A stretch of DNA of 25,216 nt from positions 1-25,216 of the forward strand of contig CAZSOQ010000055.1 in NCBI GenBank assembly GCA_964608495.1, in the 5' to 3' direction. The stretch's first letter is position 1, and the number at the start of each line of letters is the position of its first letter. Under the pieces are notes generated by a model. It was given only the letters and a program-made list of their open reading frames with translations. It was not told the DNA's origin and did not search any database. The DNA is from JAKORR01 sp964608495 (GTDB taxonomy: Bacteria > Armatimonadota > Zipacnadia > Zipacnadales > FEN-943). Positions 1 to 7,273 of this stretch are shown piece after piece. Both the position numbers and the translations under genes were made by a program.

Positions 1-747
1 GCCCTGCTCCCCGCCCAGACGAGCGGTGATCAGGGCGCCGCTGTTGGTAGGGGCCTCGACGATCACCACGCCCAGCGACAGACCGCTGATGACCCGATTG
101 CGGCGCGGGAAGCTGTCGCGGCTCGGCTGCGTCTCCAACGGGAACTCGCTGACGACGGCCCCGCTGGCCGCTATGCGCCCGCGCAGGTCGGCGTGCTGGG
201 GGGGGTACACTACCTCCAGCCCGCACCCGAGCACGGCGATGGTGCGCCCGCCGGCGTCGAGAGCCCCCTCGTGGGCCTCGCCGTCAGCCCCCAGGGCCAT
301 GCCACTGACGACCGTGACACCCCTGGCCGCCAGGTCACAGCCGATGCGGCGGGCCACCTGACGGGCGTAGGGTGTGCACTTCCTGGTGCCGACCACGGCC
401 ACGGCGAGCTGATCGCCCGGCCCCATCTCCCCCTCGACGAACAGCAGAGGCGGCGGATCTTCTATCTCCAGCAGGCGCGGCGGGTACTCGGGCCGCGTCA
501 TCGGCACGATCCGCCAGCCCTTCTCCTCGAGACGCTGGCGAAGTCGCGGGCCCTCCCCTCTGCCGGCCGCCTCGCGCAGCTTGCGCACGTGCAGGGGGGC
601 GATGCCCTCCACCTGTGCCAGATCGTCGTCCGACGCCGCCAGGACCTGCTCGGGCCCTCCGAAGGCCTCGACGAGCATCCTCTGCCTCAGGCTCGTAAGC
701 CCTGAGGAGTTGAGCACCAGCCAGGCTTCCGTCTCGCCCGTCTGCAT
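1..747 (-). CDS. dprA: DNA-processing protein DprA (partial, 3' end off the left edge)
   Basis: Binds single-stranded DNA during natural transformation and loads RecA; cytoplasmic. The first 249 residues are present. An N-terminal helix-hairpin-helix/SAM-like part (about residues 5-60, including a VEGIAPLHVRKL stretch) is followed by the Rossmann-like DprA core: VVGTRKCTPYARQ, GMALGADGEAHEGAL, VLGCGLEVVYPPQH, then SEFPLETQPSRDSFPRRNR and ISGLSLGVVIVEA. These blocks appear in the usual family order. The canonical GID(A/S)xAHxGAL element reads GADGEAHEGAL. The ATG at 745-747 is preceded by AGGAGG (758-763 on the plus strand as CCTCCT) with a 10-nt gap, which fixes the start. Full-length DprA is about 300-380 residues, so roughly a third, including any C-terminal winged helix, lies outside the window. 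It follows the lapA-like gene on the same strand, but a 315-bp gap with its own candidate promoter suggests separate transcription. Confidence 0.95.
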   Translation of the reverse strand, partial: MQTGETEAWLVLNSSGLTSLRQRMLVEAFGGPEQVLAASDDDLAQVEGIAPLHVRKLREAAGRGEGPRLRQRLEEKGWRIVPMTRPEYPPRLLEIEDPPPLLFVEGEMGPGDQLAVAVVGTRKCTPYARQVARRIGCDLAARGVTVVSGMALGADGEAHEGALDAGGRTIAVLGCGLEVVYPPQHADLRGRIAASGAVVSEFPLETQPSRDSFPRRNRVISGLSLGVVIVEAPTNSGALITARLGGEQG

Positions 748-811
748 CAGCGCCCGGCCTCCTGCGCCCTGGTGTCCGGGCCACCGCACCACGCGGCCCC
801 CGCGTCACGTG

Positions 812-875
812 GCCCCTGCGCCGCGCAGCCCCTGCGCCGCGCCGCCCCTGCGCCGCGCAGCCCCTGCGCCGGGCG
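812..875. repeat. Tandem repeat, 16-bp unit x 4
   Basis: Four head-to-tail copies of GCCCCTGCGCCGCGCA start at 812, 828, 844 and 860. Copies 1 and 3 are identical, copy 2 differs at its last base, and copy 4 diverges in its last few bases. It lies between the lapA-like gene and dprA, outside any coding region. There are no spacers, so it is not a CRISPR array. Confidence 0.85.
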
Positions 876-968
876 CCGGGCCGTGATCGCGCCTCGACGC
901 ACTGCCGCCGCCATCGCGGGACCCGGCCAGGGCCTTCCTGCCACCAGAGGGCGGTGCCTCCGGCGGTG

Positions 969-996
969 ATTCTACTCACACCGTGAACCTGCGCAA
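969..996 (-). promoter_or_regulatory. Candidate sigma70-type promoter for dprA
   Basis: Read on the minus strand: TTGCGC (991-996), a 16-bp spacer, then TAGAAT (969-974). The -10 matches five of six consensus bases; the -35 is weaker. It sits in one of the few AT-richer spots of the gap and points toward dprA. Confidence 0.35.
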
Positions 997-1062
997 CCCA
1001 CTACCGCCACGAAGACAGGGTCTGGGGAAGCCAAACGCGGGAATAGCAGCAATCGTTACCGA

Positions 1063-1572
1063 CTAGATGATCTCGTCGTCTTCCTCTTCGCTGGTCTGCA
1101 TCGCTGGGGCGCTAGCCGGGGAAGGCCCGGCGGCCTGGCCGTCCGCCCGGGGCTCGGACGGGCGCTGCTCCGGGGGGGCGGGGTGCAGCACGACCTCGAT
1201 CGCCTCCGCTGGAACGGACGGCGTCTGGGCGTCGGCCTGTGCGGCCTCCAGCTCCGCGATGCGCTGCTTCTGCTGCTCGATCACCTCGCGGGCTCGCCGC
1301 ACCTGGTCGGTCAGCTTGCTCACTTGCTGCGAGAGGGCCCGCTGGGCCTCCCTCTGGTCCTGCCAGTGCAGCAGGCTCGCGATGGCCATCGCCAGGACGC
1401 CGGCCGCCACGCCAGCGAGGGGAAGGTAGGCCACGGGCACCTCGTCCCAGTACTGCTGGTCGCCGAACTCAAGCCCCACAACCTTGACGGTCTGCTGGTT
1501 CCAGCTAGCGAAGAACATCGCGTAGGACAGCAGAATCAGCAGTACCAGTGAGACCACTACTAGCCTCGGCAT
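1063..1572 (-). CDS. LapA-domain (DUF1049-like) membrane protein with coiled coil
   Basis: Small inner-membrane protein of 169 residues. Residues 5-22 and 47-69 are two hydrophobic membrane spans separated by a short polar loop, the layout of the lipopolysaccharide assembly protein A (LapA/YciS) domain family. Residues 71-113 form a charged heptad-like coiled coil (LSQQVSKLTDQVRRAREVIE and onward). The tail from about 114 is Pro/Ala-rich and ends in the acidic SEEEDDEII. In E. coli LapA helps control LPS synthesis together with LapB, a TPR protein. Here the domain is recognised by architecture only, and an LPS role is unproven. The ATG at 1570-1572 has a GAGGATT-like ribosome site just upstream. 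It lies 108 bp after the propeller gene on the same strand, with a GC-rich hairpin in between. Confidence 0.75.
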   Translation of the reverse strand: MPRLVVVSLVLLILLSYAMFFASWNQQTVKVVGLEFGDQQYWDEVPVAYLPLAGVAAGVLAMAIASLLHWQDQREAQRALSQQVSKLTDQVRRAREVIEQQKQRIAELEAAQADAQTPSVPAEAIEVVLHPAPPEQRPSEPRADGQAAGPSPASAPAMQTSEEEDDEII

Positions 1573-1648
1573 GAGGAATCCTCGCCCGATAGGTTTTGCG
1601 CCCTCAGCCTGGGACCGGCAGCCCAGCGACCCGCTATCCGGGGCCCCT

Positions 1649-1676
1649 GCCGGGCGGCGCGGTCACCGTGCCCGGC
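1649..1676 (-). terminator. GC-rich hairpin after the propeller gene (possible terminator)
   Basis: GCCGGGC (1649-1655) and GCCCGGC (1670-1676) form a perfect 7-bp stem with a 14-nt loop, starting a few bases past the propeller gene's stop codon. There is no T-run, so an intrinsic terminator is doubtful; it may only pause transcription or stabilise the 3' end. Confidence 0.3.
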
Positions 1677-1680
1677 CCGG

Positions 1681-3681
1681 TCATCCCGGCCCCATCATCC
1701 CGGGGGCCATCATCCCGGGGGCCATCATGCCTGGCCCCATCATCTCCGGCGTCATCCCGGGCATCCCGCCGCCGGGGCCCCCCATTTGGGGCGTCGCCAG
1801 CTTGGGGGGCGACATCGAGTTGTCTATGGTCACCGCCAACTGGGCCTCGCCCCGGTTGCCGCGCCAGTCGCTTGCGCGCATCACGAAGTTGTGCGCGCCG
1901 TTGGGCAGGGCCACCATGCCCCGGCCCTTGGCTTCGTGGATGTACCACAGCAGCCCCTCGACCGCGTCGTAGGTGACATCCAGCTTCTTGCCGTCCATCG
2001 TCAACTGCACGCTGGCCGGGTCCACGCCGCAGCCCGTGTCGGTCACCCTGATCGAGAGATACACGGGCGGCGAGCCGGGTATCTTGACCGAGTCCGCCAT
2101 GCGGAGCGGGAACTGATCAGGGTCGTCAATCGGGACCCCGTAGGCGAAGTGCAGCTTCCGCTCGCCCTGGATCTCGATGATGGCATCCTCGATGGCCGGA
2201 ACCACGGCGTCAGGCGCGTCAGCCTCCAGGCCGTAGAGGACGCAGTCGTCGCCCAGGACGTAGAGGCGGCCGTCGGCCAGAGCGGCGGTCGGGTCCACCA
2301 CTTCCTCCATGTCAATCTCGACGGCGTACCCCGTGCCCATGCCGCCAACGCCGCCACCAGGCCTGCCGGCGGGCCCTCCGCCCGGCATCCCACCCCCGCC
2401 CGGGGCACCGGGCATGCCTTCGGGGCCCATGGCACCACCCATCTGCCCGCCCAGAGTGCCGCCGGTAAGCTGGGTCGTGCTCTTCTTGGGCCTGTCGGGG
2501 CCCTTGGGGAGCTTGTAGTTCCACACGAGCTTGCCGGTCCGGGCGTCCAGGGCGAGCACACTGGTGGTGCCGGCTCGGGCCAGGACCATGCCCTGAGCGA
2601 CCGAGACGCCGGACTGCATGGGCTCGGTCGTGGCCTCCTCGGGATAGCGCCACCGGGCCGACCCGGTAGCCTGGTCGAGGCAGTACACGGCGCCCTCGGC
2701 GTCGCCGCAGTACACCGCGTCCTGCGTGACGGCGAGCGCCCCTGTCACGAGCGCCGGACTCTTGAACTCCCACCGCCCATGGCCCAGGCGGGCATCGAAG
2801 CTGAGCACCCTCTTGCCGGCCGCCACATAGACCTTCTCGGACTGCACGACGGGGGGCACGAAGCACGTCTTGTCACCCAGGGCCACGCGCCAGCGCTGCT
2901 TGCCGTCCGCGCTCAGGGCGTAGAGGTAGCCGTCCTCGCTGGCGGCGAAGACCGTCTCGTGCCAGACGGTGGGGGCGGCCCGGACCCTCCCGCCGGTGGA
3001 GTAGACCCACTTGAGCTCTTTGGCACTGGTGTCGAGGGCGTACACTCGACCGTCCTCGCACCCCGCGTAGAGCGCACCGTCGTCATACACCAGGGCGCTG
3101 CGCACGCCCTTGTCCAGGCGGAAGAGCCACTCCTCGCTGCCCCTGTCGGTCTTGAGGGCGTGGATGCCGCCGTTGTCCTCGGCTACGTAGAGGTACCCCT
3201 TCGCGTAGACGGGGGTGGCCCAGACCCGGGCGCCCACGCCTCGCTTCCAGAGCTGCTCGCCCGTGATCCTGTCCACACAGTAGACATTGGACGCCAGGGC
3301 GAAGAAGACCCTATCCCCAGCGACCACGGGAGAGGCCACGGGCTTGGGCAGGCGCGTGCCGCTGCCCATGCCGCCTGGGCCGTGCATGCCCATGCCCGGC
3401 GGGCCGCCCATCTCGGGCTGTCCCGGCATGCCGCCCATCATCTCGCCCTGCATCCCCAGCATGCCCGCCAGGCCACCGGCGGCCGGCCGTGCGGTCTCCT
3501 CGATGGCCTCGTCACTGGAGAACTGCCACAAGAGGGCGAGCGGCGGGGCGAACTCGTAGGGACTGACCGCCGTGTGCTGGGGATTGTAGCCCGCCATCCA
3601 GATATCGTCGCCCTGCCCCAGAGCCACGGCAGCCCACAGCACCGCCGGTATCCACAGTAGACGTCCCACTTTGGTTGTCAC
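1681..3681 (-). CDS. Exported PQQ-like beta-propeller protein with Met/Gly/Pro-rich inserts
   Basis: 666 residues. A signal peptide (residues 1-23, cleavage near ALGQG) is followed by a beta-propeller of PQQ/BamB-like repeats. At least seven blades show the A/D-x-x-G-x-x-x-W signature: TGEQLWK, GSEEWLF, KELKWVY, GKQRWRV, HGRWEFK, GSARWRY and GKLVWNY. An Ig-like module follows (about residues 535-630, including SIRVTDTGCGVDPAS and MRASDWRGN). Proteins with this fold act as scaffolds or, with PQQ, as dehydrogenases; no dehydrogenase active-site signature is evident, so a scaffold role is more likely. Three Met/Gly/Pro-rich low-complexity stretches interrupt it (residues about 69-108, about 405-450, and the C-terminus). 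The start is the GTG at 3679-3681: GGAGGTGA (3690-3697) is spaced 8 nt from it and overlaps the alternative GTG at 3691-3693. It is 39 bp downstream of the M16-like gene. Confidence 0.85.
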   Translation of the reverse strand: MTTKVGRLLWIPAVLWAAVALGQGDDIWMAGYNPQHTAVSPYEFAPPLALLWQFSSDEAIEETARPAAGGLAGMLGMQGEMMGGMPGQPEMGGPPGMGMHGPGGMGSGTRLPKPVASPVVAGDRVFFALASNVYCVDRITGEQLWKRGVGARVWATPVYAKGYLYVAEDNGGIHALKTDRGSEEWLFRLDKGVRSALVYDDGALYAGCEDGRVYALDTSAKELKWVYSTGGRVRAAPTVWHETVFAASEDGYLYALSADGKQRWRVALGDKTCFVPPVVQSEKVYVAAGKRVLSFDARLGHGRWEFKSPALVTGALAVTQDAVYCGDAEGAVYCLDQATGSARWRYPEEATTEPMQSGVSVAQGMVLARAGTTSVLALDARTGKLVWNYKLPKGPDRPKKSTTQLTGGTLGGQMGGAMGPEGMPGAPGGGGMPGGGPAGRPGGGVGGMGTGYAVEIDMEEVVDPTAALADGRLYVLGDDCVLYGLEADAPDAVVPAIEDAIIEIQGERKLHFAYGVPIDDPDQFPLRMADSVKIPGSPPVYLSIRVTDTGCGVDPASVQLTMDGKKLDVTYDAVEGLLWYIHEAKGRGMVALPNGAHNFVMRASDWRGNRGEAQLAVTIDNSMSPPKLATPQMGGPGGGMPGMTPEMMGPGMMAPGMMAPGMMGPG
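1688..1747 (-). repeat. 15-bp in-frame tandem repeat, 4 units
   Basis: Four 15-bp units start at 1688, 1703, 1718 and 1733, with core CCATCAT on the plus strand. They encode the C-terminal GMMAP/MMGPG repeats of the propeller protein. The unit length is a multiple of three, so gain or loss of copies would keep the frame. Confidence 0.85.
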
Positions 3682-3689
3682 GCCTCGTG

Positions 3690-3697
3690 TCACCTCC
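3690..3697 (-). promoter_or_regulatory. Ribosome binding site deciding the propeller start
   Basis: TCACCTCC on the plus strand, that is GGAGGTGA on the coding strand. It is an extended match to the 16S 3' end and lies 8 nt before the GTG at 3681. It overlaps the upstream GTG at 3693, which therefore cannot be the start served by this site. Confidence 0.8.
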
Positions 3698-3720
3698 AGG
3701 ATGCTGCCCCTCGGCGGGCA

Positions 3721-5040
3721 TCACCCGCCGACCAGTTGAATGGTCGCCCGCAGCGTCCACCAGTCCCTCACGAATTCCCTGACCTGGTCCTTGCGGACCT
3801 GTCGCACCTGGGCCGCAAGCTCGGAAGGGCTCTCCGGTCTGCCCGGCGGCTCGGACAGCAGAGCGACTGCGCTCAGGTACTGAACCACCCTCCAGTTGCT
3901 CATCTCGAGCGCCAGCAACTGGGTGGCCGCGACCTCGCGCGCTCGCTCGATCTCCCGGTCGGCCGCGTCTTCCCGGGCCGCGCGGTCCAGCTCCTGCTCG
4001 ATCTCGGCCAGAGCCTGCCCGGCCTTCTCGGCCTCGCAGGTACACGACACATACATGTACGGCCACAACCGCCCCGCCATCACCTGGCCACCCAGCAGGT
4101 AGGCCAGAGAAAGCTCATCTCGCAGACGACGGTACAGCCTGGACCCCATACCGTTCGCCAGGAGGGTCATCGCGACGACCGCGATCCGGTATTCGCGCGT
4201 CCCCGGCCGCGGGGCCCGCGCGCCTACCCACACGGCCGAATCCACTCCGTCCATCACAAGCTTGCGCGTCCCCGGCCGCAGCGGCGCCGCCACCACCCCA
4301 CGCTGGCCCGTCGCCTTCCCGGGAAGCAGCTCGGCGGTCATCGCCGCCACCTTGGTGCGCAGCGCCTTGGCGTCCACCGGGCCGCTCGCGACCAGGATGA
4401 TGTTGTTCGGTACGAAGTGTTCGCGGTAGAAGCGCTCCAGGGCCGCGGGCGCGAGCAGAAGGCGGGCGACGGTAGGCTCCTGGTGGCGAGCCGAGGCCGG
4501 GTACAGGGCCTCGACGCCCGCCCTTTCCACCACGGCCAGAGGCATCTCGCGCTGGGCCTCGGCCAGCCGCCCGAGGGTCCGCTGGCCGGCGCGTATCGTC
4601 GCGCTGTCAAAGTGCGCCATGAAGGCTCGCCCGATCACGGCGTCCGTCGCCGCCTGCCACAGACTGCCGGGTGCTCTGGCCGTGATGGTCACCAGGTCCG
4701 GCCGGGTCTGGGCCTCCACCAGCACCCCAGCGCTCGCCGCCTCGCCGCCCGTGCTGCTGAGGCAAAGCTCGACGAGCTCTCGGAGGCCCTCCTGGCCCGC
4801 GGCTTCCTCGGCGGCCGAGAGCCGTGCCGCGGCCGCGATCGCGAAGGTCGCCGCGGACGGGTCGCAGCGCGTCACCAGGCGCAGCCCGTTGTCAAGCTGC
4901 GTGTCCTGGATGCTGACGACCTCAGCCGCCGCCGTGGCGACGGCTGAGGTCGTTACGGCGAGGACACAGGCCAGAAGGGCGAAGAGCCGCGGCTCAGCCC
5001 TGTCGGGCCTCCAGGTGAACTCGCAATCGCTGCAGAGCAT
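3721..5040 (-). CDS. M16 peptidase-like protein lacking the zinc-binding motif
   Basis: 439 residues with a hydrophobic export signal (about residues 18-38, LFALLACVLAVTTSAVATAA). The body has the M16B (insulinase/processing-peptidase) layout: an N-terminal LDNGLRLVT strand, FYREHFVPNNIILVASGPVD at the end of the first half, and GMGSRLYRRLRDELSLAY in the second half, the site of the family's conserved Arg/Tyr. The HxxEH zinc motif that normally follows the GxxG(L) turn is replaced by ELVEL (residues 88-92), so both histidine ligands are absent. It resembles non-catalytic M16 subunits that pair with an active partner, but no partner gene is in this window. The start is uncertain: the ATG at 5038-5040 overlaps the upstream TPR gene by 47 bp and has only a weak ribosome site. 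No ATG, GTG or TTG in frame lies between it and the signal sequence. Confidence 0.8.
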   Translation of the reverse strand: MLCSDCEFTWRPDRAEPRLFALLACVLAVTTSAVATAAAEVVSIQDTQLDNGLRLVTRCDPSAATFAIAAAARLSAAEEAAGQEGLRELVELCLSSTGGEAASAGVLVEAQTRPDLVTITARAPGSLWQAATDAVIGRAFMAHFDSATIRAGQRTLGRLAEAQREMPLAVVERAGVEALYPASARHQEPTVARLLLAPAALERFYREHFVPNNIILVASGPVDAKALRTKVAAMTAELLPGKATGQRGVVAAPLRPGTRKLVMDGVDSAVWVGARAPRPGTREYRIAVVAMTLLANGMGSRLYRRLRDELSLAYLLGGQVMAGRLWPYMYVSCTCEAEKAGQALAEIEQELDRAAREDAADREIERAREVAATQLLALEMSNWRVVQYLSAVALLSEPPGRPESPSELAAQVRQVRKDQVREFVRDWWTLRATIQLVGG

Positions 5041-6976
5041 CCTGCACCAGAGGGTTGTTGGAGTCGGTGCTCGCCGCCGCTGTGTACGCCGCCACCGCAT
5101 CGTGCAGTTCACCGGCTTGCTCGTGCGTCTGCCCGAGCTGCACGTACGCGCGAACGCGGTCCTCGTCGGTCGCGGACTTCTGGATCGCTATGCGCAGGGA
5201 CTGCTCCGCCGCGCGGAAATCCTTCTTGGCCGCATAGGCCCGGGCGAGCTGGAGGTACGCGTCCACGAAGGCGTCGTCCAGGAAGATGGCCTGCGAGAGA
5301 GCGTCAATCTCGCTGTCGAAGTCGAAGGTCTGGTCGTAGCACAGGGCGATGGCATAGTAGACCCGGGCCCGCTGGAGCGCGGGGGCGGTGATGGCCGCCG
5401 TCGGCAGAAGCTCCAGCGCCTTGCGGTAGGCCTCCCGTGCCCTAAACCACGACTTCATCTGGAAGTAGGTGTTGGCCAGGTTCACGTGGGTCTGGGCAAG
5501 GTAGGGATCGGCCTTCAGCGCCCGCGTGAAGTACTCGGCCGCGAGGGGCAGGTTGCCCCGCAGGTAGCAGGCGGTGCCCGCCGTGTTGAGCCCCGTGGTG
5601 TTGGTCGGGTCCAGCCGAACGGCCTCATCGGCCTCCGCAAGCCCCTCGTCCAGTCGGTCGGCGGCCACGTACGCGCGGGCCAGCTCCGCATGGACATCAG
5701 CGCGGGCCGGGGCCAGCGTCACAGCCTTCTCCAGGCTCCTCACGGCGTTCGAGTAGGCTTGGGAAGCCTCCGCCGACCCGCCGCCCTGCTGGTCGCCAAG
5801 GCTGATCTGGGCTCGGGCCATCCCGAGCAGGGCGTCAATGCTGCTCTCGTCCAGCGTCAGCGCCTGCTGGTATTGCTCCACGGCCTGCTCGAAGGTGTGG
5901 GACTCTATCTTTAGCTCCGGGTCGGAGATGAAGGTCGCCGCCTGGAAGGCGTAGGTGTCGCCCAGCGCCGCGTAGGCGGGTGCGTACTTGGCGTTCAGCT
6001 CGATGGCCCTGTTGGCCGCCTTGATGCCGTCCTGGGTAATGCCCAGGGCCGTGTAGACCAAGCCCTCCCTCTGGAAGACGTCCTGCGCGTCGCCCAGGTA
6101 GGCCTCGGCCACGCGCACGAAGACGTCGGGGTCGTCGGGGTTGCCGCCCTCATCCCTGGCCAGAGCCTTGCGGTAGGCGTTCCGCGCGTCGCCCCAGCGC
6201 CTCCAGGCGGCGTACATCTCGCCGCGGGCCTTGTTCAGGTCGGGCCACATGGCGAGGACGGCCCCGAACTGCTCGGCCCAGTGGTACTTCTGTGCCACCC
6301 TGGGCTCGTTGGTCTCGCGCAGGTATTCGGGCTCGTGGATGAGGGGCTCGGACTCGAGCAGGCGCTTGGTGTCCTGCCAGTCCTGCAGCGTCTGGCGGGC
6401 CTTGTCGAAGATCCGCTCCGCGTCGCTGAAGGCCTCCTGGGCCGTATGCACCTGGCCCATCCAGTACATGGCCTCCACGAAGTTCTCCTCGAGACGCACG
6501 GCCTTGGTCAGGGACTCGTAGGCATCATCCAGCCGGCCCATCAGCGCGTAGGTGCGGCCTATGGCACACTGCACCTCGCCCTCGCCTTGCCCCCTGCGGA
6601 GCGAGAGCTCCTTCTGGTAGGCTCGCAGGGCCTCCATGTAGGCCCCCTGGCGCTCGTAGACTTGCCCTATGAACAGGGTCGGTCCGGACCTGCCCGGAGT
6701 CAGGTCACGGGCCTTGACGAAGGCCTCCAGGGCCCCACTGTCGTTGCCCTGTCGGAATCGGGCTACCCCCAGGTAATACCAGGCCGGCTCGCTATCCGGG
6801 GACTGCTCAACCGCCTGCTGGAGGAGCTGCTCCGCCTCGTCGTAGCGTCCAGCCCTGACCAGGTCAACTCCGGCGACGAAAGGGTCTGCCGTCTGCTGGT
6901 CCTGGGCCCACCCCACCGCACAAACTGAGATCGCTACGCCCGCCAGCAACCTTTGCCATCTGCGCGCGTGCAGCAT
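4994..6976 (-). CDS. Exported TPR-repeat protein
   Basis: 660 residues. An N-terminal signal peptide (MLHARRWQRLLAGVAISVCAVGWAQ) is followed by about ten or more tetratricopeptide repeats. One block spans residues about 30-165 (for example AGRYDEAEQLLQQAVEQSPD and QGNDSGALEAFVKARDLTP). A longer block runs from about 310 to the C-terminus, including ADRLDEGLAEADEAVRLDPT and RGNLPLAAEYFTRALKADPY. TPRs form protein-binding superhelices; here they would act outside the cytoplasm, probably as an assembly scaffold for neighbouring exported proteins. The ATG at 6974-6976 is chosen because AGGAAG precedes it with correct spacing, and because a near-consensus promoter overlaps the alternative upstream ATG at 7019-7021, ruling that one out. 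It is the first gene of the minus-strand run, and its 3' end overlaps the M16-like gene. Confidence 0.88.
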   Translation of the reverse strand: MLHARRWQRLLAGVAISVCAVGWAQDQQTADPFVAGVDLVRAGRYDEAEQLLQQAVEQSPDSEPAWYYLGVARFRQGNDSGALEAFVKARDLTPGRSGPTLFIGQVYERQGAYMEALRAYQKELSLRRGQGEGEVQCAIGRTYALMGRLDDAYESLTKAVRLEENFVEAMYWMGQVHTAQEAFSDAERIFDKARQTLQDWQDTKRLLESEPLIHEPEYLRETNEPRVAQKYHWAEQFGAVLAMWPDLNKARGEMYAAWRRWGDARNAYRKALARDEGGNPDDPDVFVRVAEAYLGDAQDVFQREGLVYTALGITQDGIKAANRAIELNAKYAPAYAALGDTYAFQAATFISDPELKIESHTFEQAVEQYQQALTLDESSIDALLGMARAQISLGDQQGGGSAEASQAYSNAVRSLEKAVTLAPARADVHAELARAYVAADRLDEGLAEADEAVRLDPTNTTGLNTAGTACYLRGNLPLAAEYFTRALKADPYLAQTHVNLANTYFQMKSWFRAREAYRKALELLPTAAITAPALQRARVYYAIALCYDQTFDFDSEIDALSQAIFLDDAFVDAYLQLARAYAAKKDFRAAEQSLRIAIQKSATDEDRVRAYVQLGQTHEQAGELHDAVAAYTAAASTDSNNPLVQDALQRLRVHLEARQG

Positions 6977-7019
6977 TTGCTCGATCTTCCTTTTCGGGCT
7001 TAGAACCCCAGGATATGGC

Positions 7020-7049
7020 ATTATAGGCCGCCGGATTCTGTCATGTCAA
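7020..7049 (-). promoter_or_regulatory. Near-consensus sigma70 promoter of the TPR/M16/propeller operon
   Basis: On the minus strand: TTGACA (7044-7049), an 18-bp spacer (7026-7043), TATAAT (7020-7025). Both hexamers are perfect consensus. Transcription would start near 7013, giving a leader of about 37 nt before the TPR start at 6976. Such a match is exceptional in DNA of this G+C content. Confidence 0.88.
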
Positions 7050-7273
7050 CGAAAACCGGACCGGCCCAATTGTTCCCTCGTCTGCTGGCCCCGGCGCCCG
7101 CCCACATACCATCCCATGCTCTCCCCGGTCCCAAAGACACGCATCCGTACGAGCGTCGGGCGCCCGCGCGGTCGCCCAGACGGGGTCCGCCGGGCCTGCT
7201 CAGGAGCTCGGGGGAGGCCCTTCGCCCCGGGTTCCAGCCCCGGACCCCAGCCGGACCGGCGACCCGGGGTCCC
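7050..7273. other. Non-coding gap with GC-rich inverted repeats
   Basis: It lies between the stop of the giant glycosidase-like gene and the TPR promoter. Two overlapping inverted repeats are visible: GGGGTCC (7182-7188) with GGACCCC (7242-7248), and CCGGG (7227-7231) with CCCGG (7239-7243). They could form the 3' end structure of the upstream transcript. No T-run follows. I see no gene here. Confidence 0.5.

Larger units (their letters stand above)
748..1062. other. 315-bp non-coding gap, leader of dprA
   Basis: No convincing gene on either strand; the open frames here are low-complexity Ala/Arg/Gly readings of GC-rich DNA. It holds a four-copy 16-bp tandem repeat (812-875) and a weak sigma70-like promoter pointing at dprA (969-996). 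If that promoter is used, the dprA mRNA has an untranslated leader of more than 200 nt that contains the repeat. Confidence 0.6.

Noticed and set aside
812..875. Possible CRISPR array in the dprA leader
   Set aside because: The units are directly adjacent with no spacers and too short; no cas genes are nearby.
335..979. Minus-strand open frame covering part of dprA and the non-coding leader
   Set aside because: It overlaps dprA out of frame and reads the 16-bp repeat as Ala/Arg/Gly runs; there is no ribosome site or recognisable domain.
7019..7021. ATG at 7021 as the start of the TPR gene
   Set aside because: It overlaps the TATAAT of the promoter, so it lies before the transcription start. 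ATG 6976 has a ribosome site and begins a proper signal peptide.
7182..7248. tRNA-like pattern: GGGGTCC/GGACCCC pairing with a GGGTTCCAGCCC T-loop-like stretch
   Set aside because: The T-arm and acceptor stems would share bases, the interior is about five bases too short, the T-loop has C where a purine is needed, and there is no anticodon arm.
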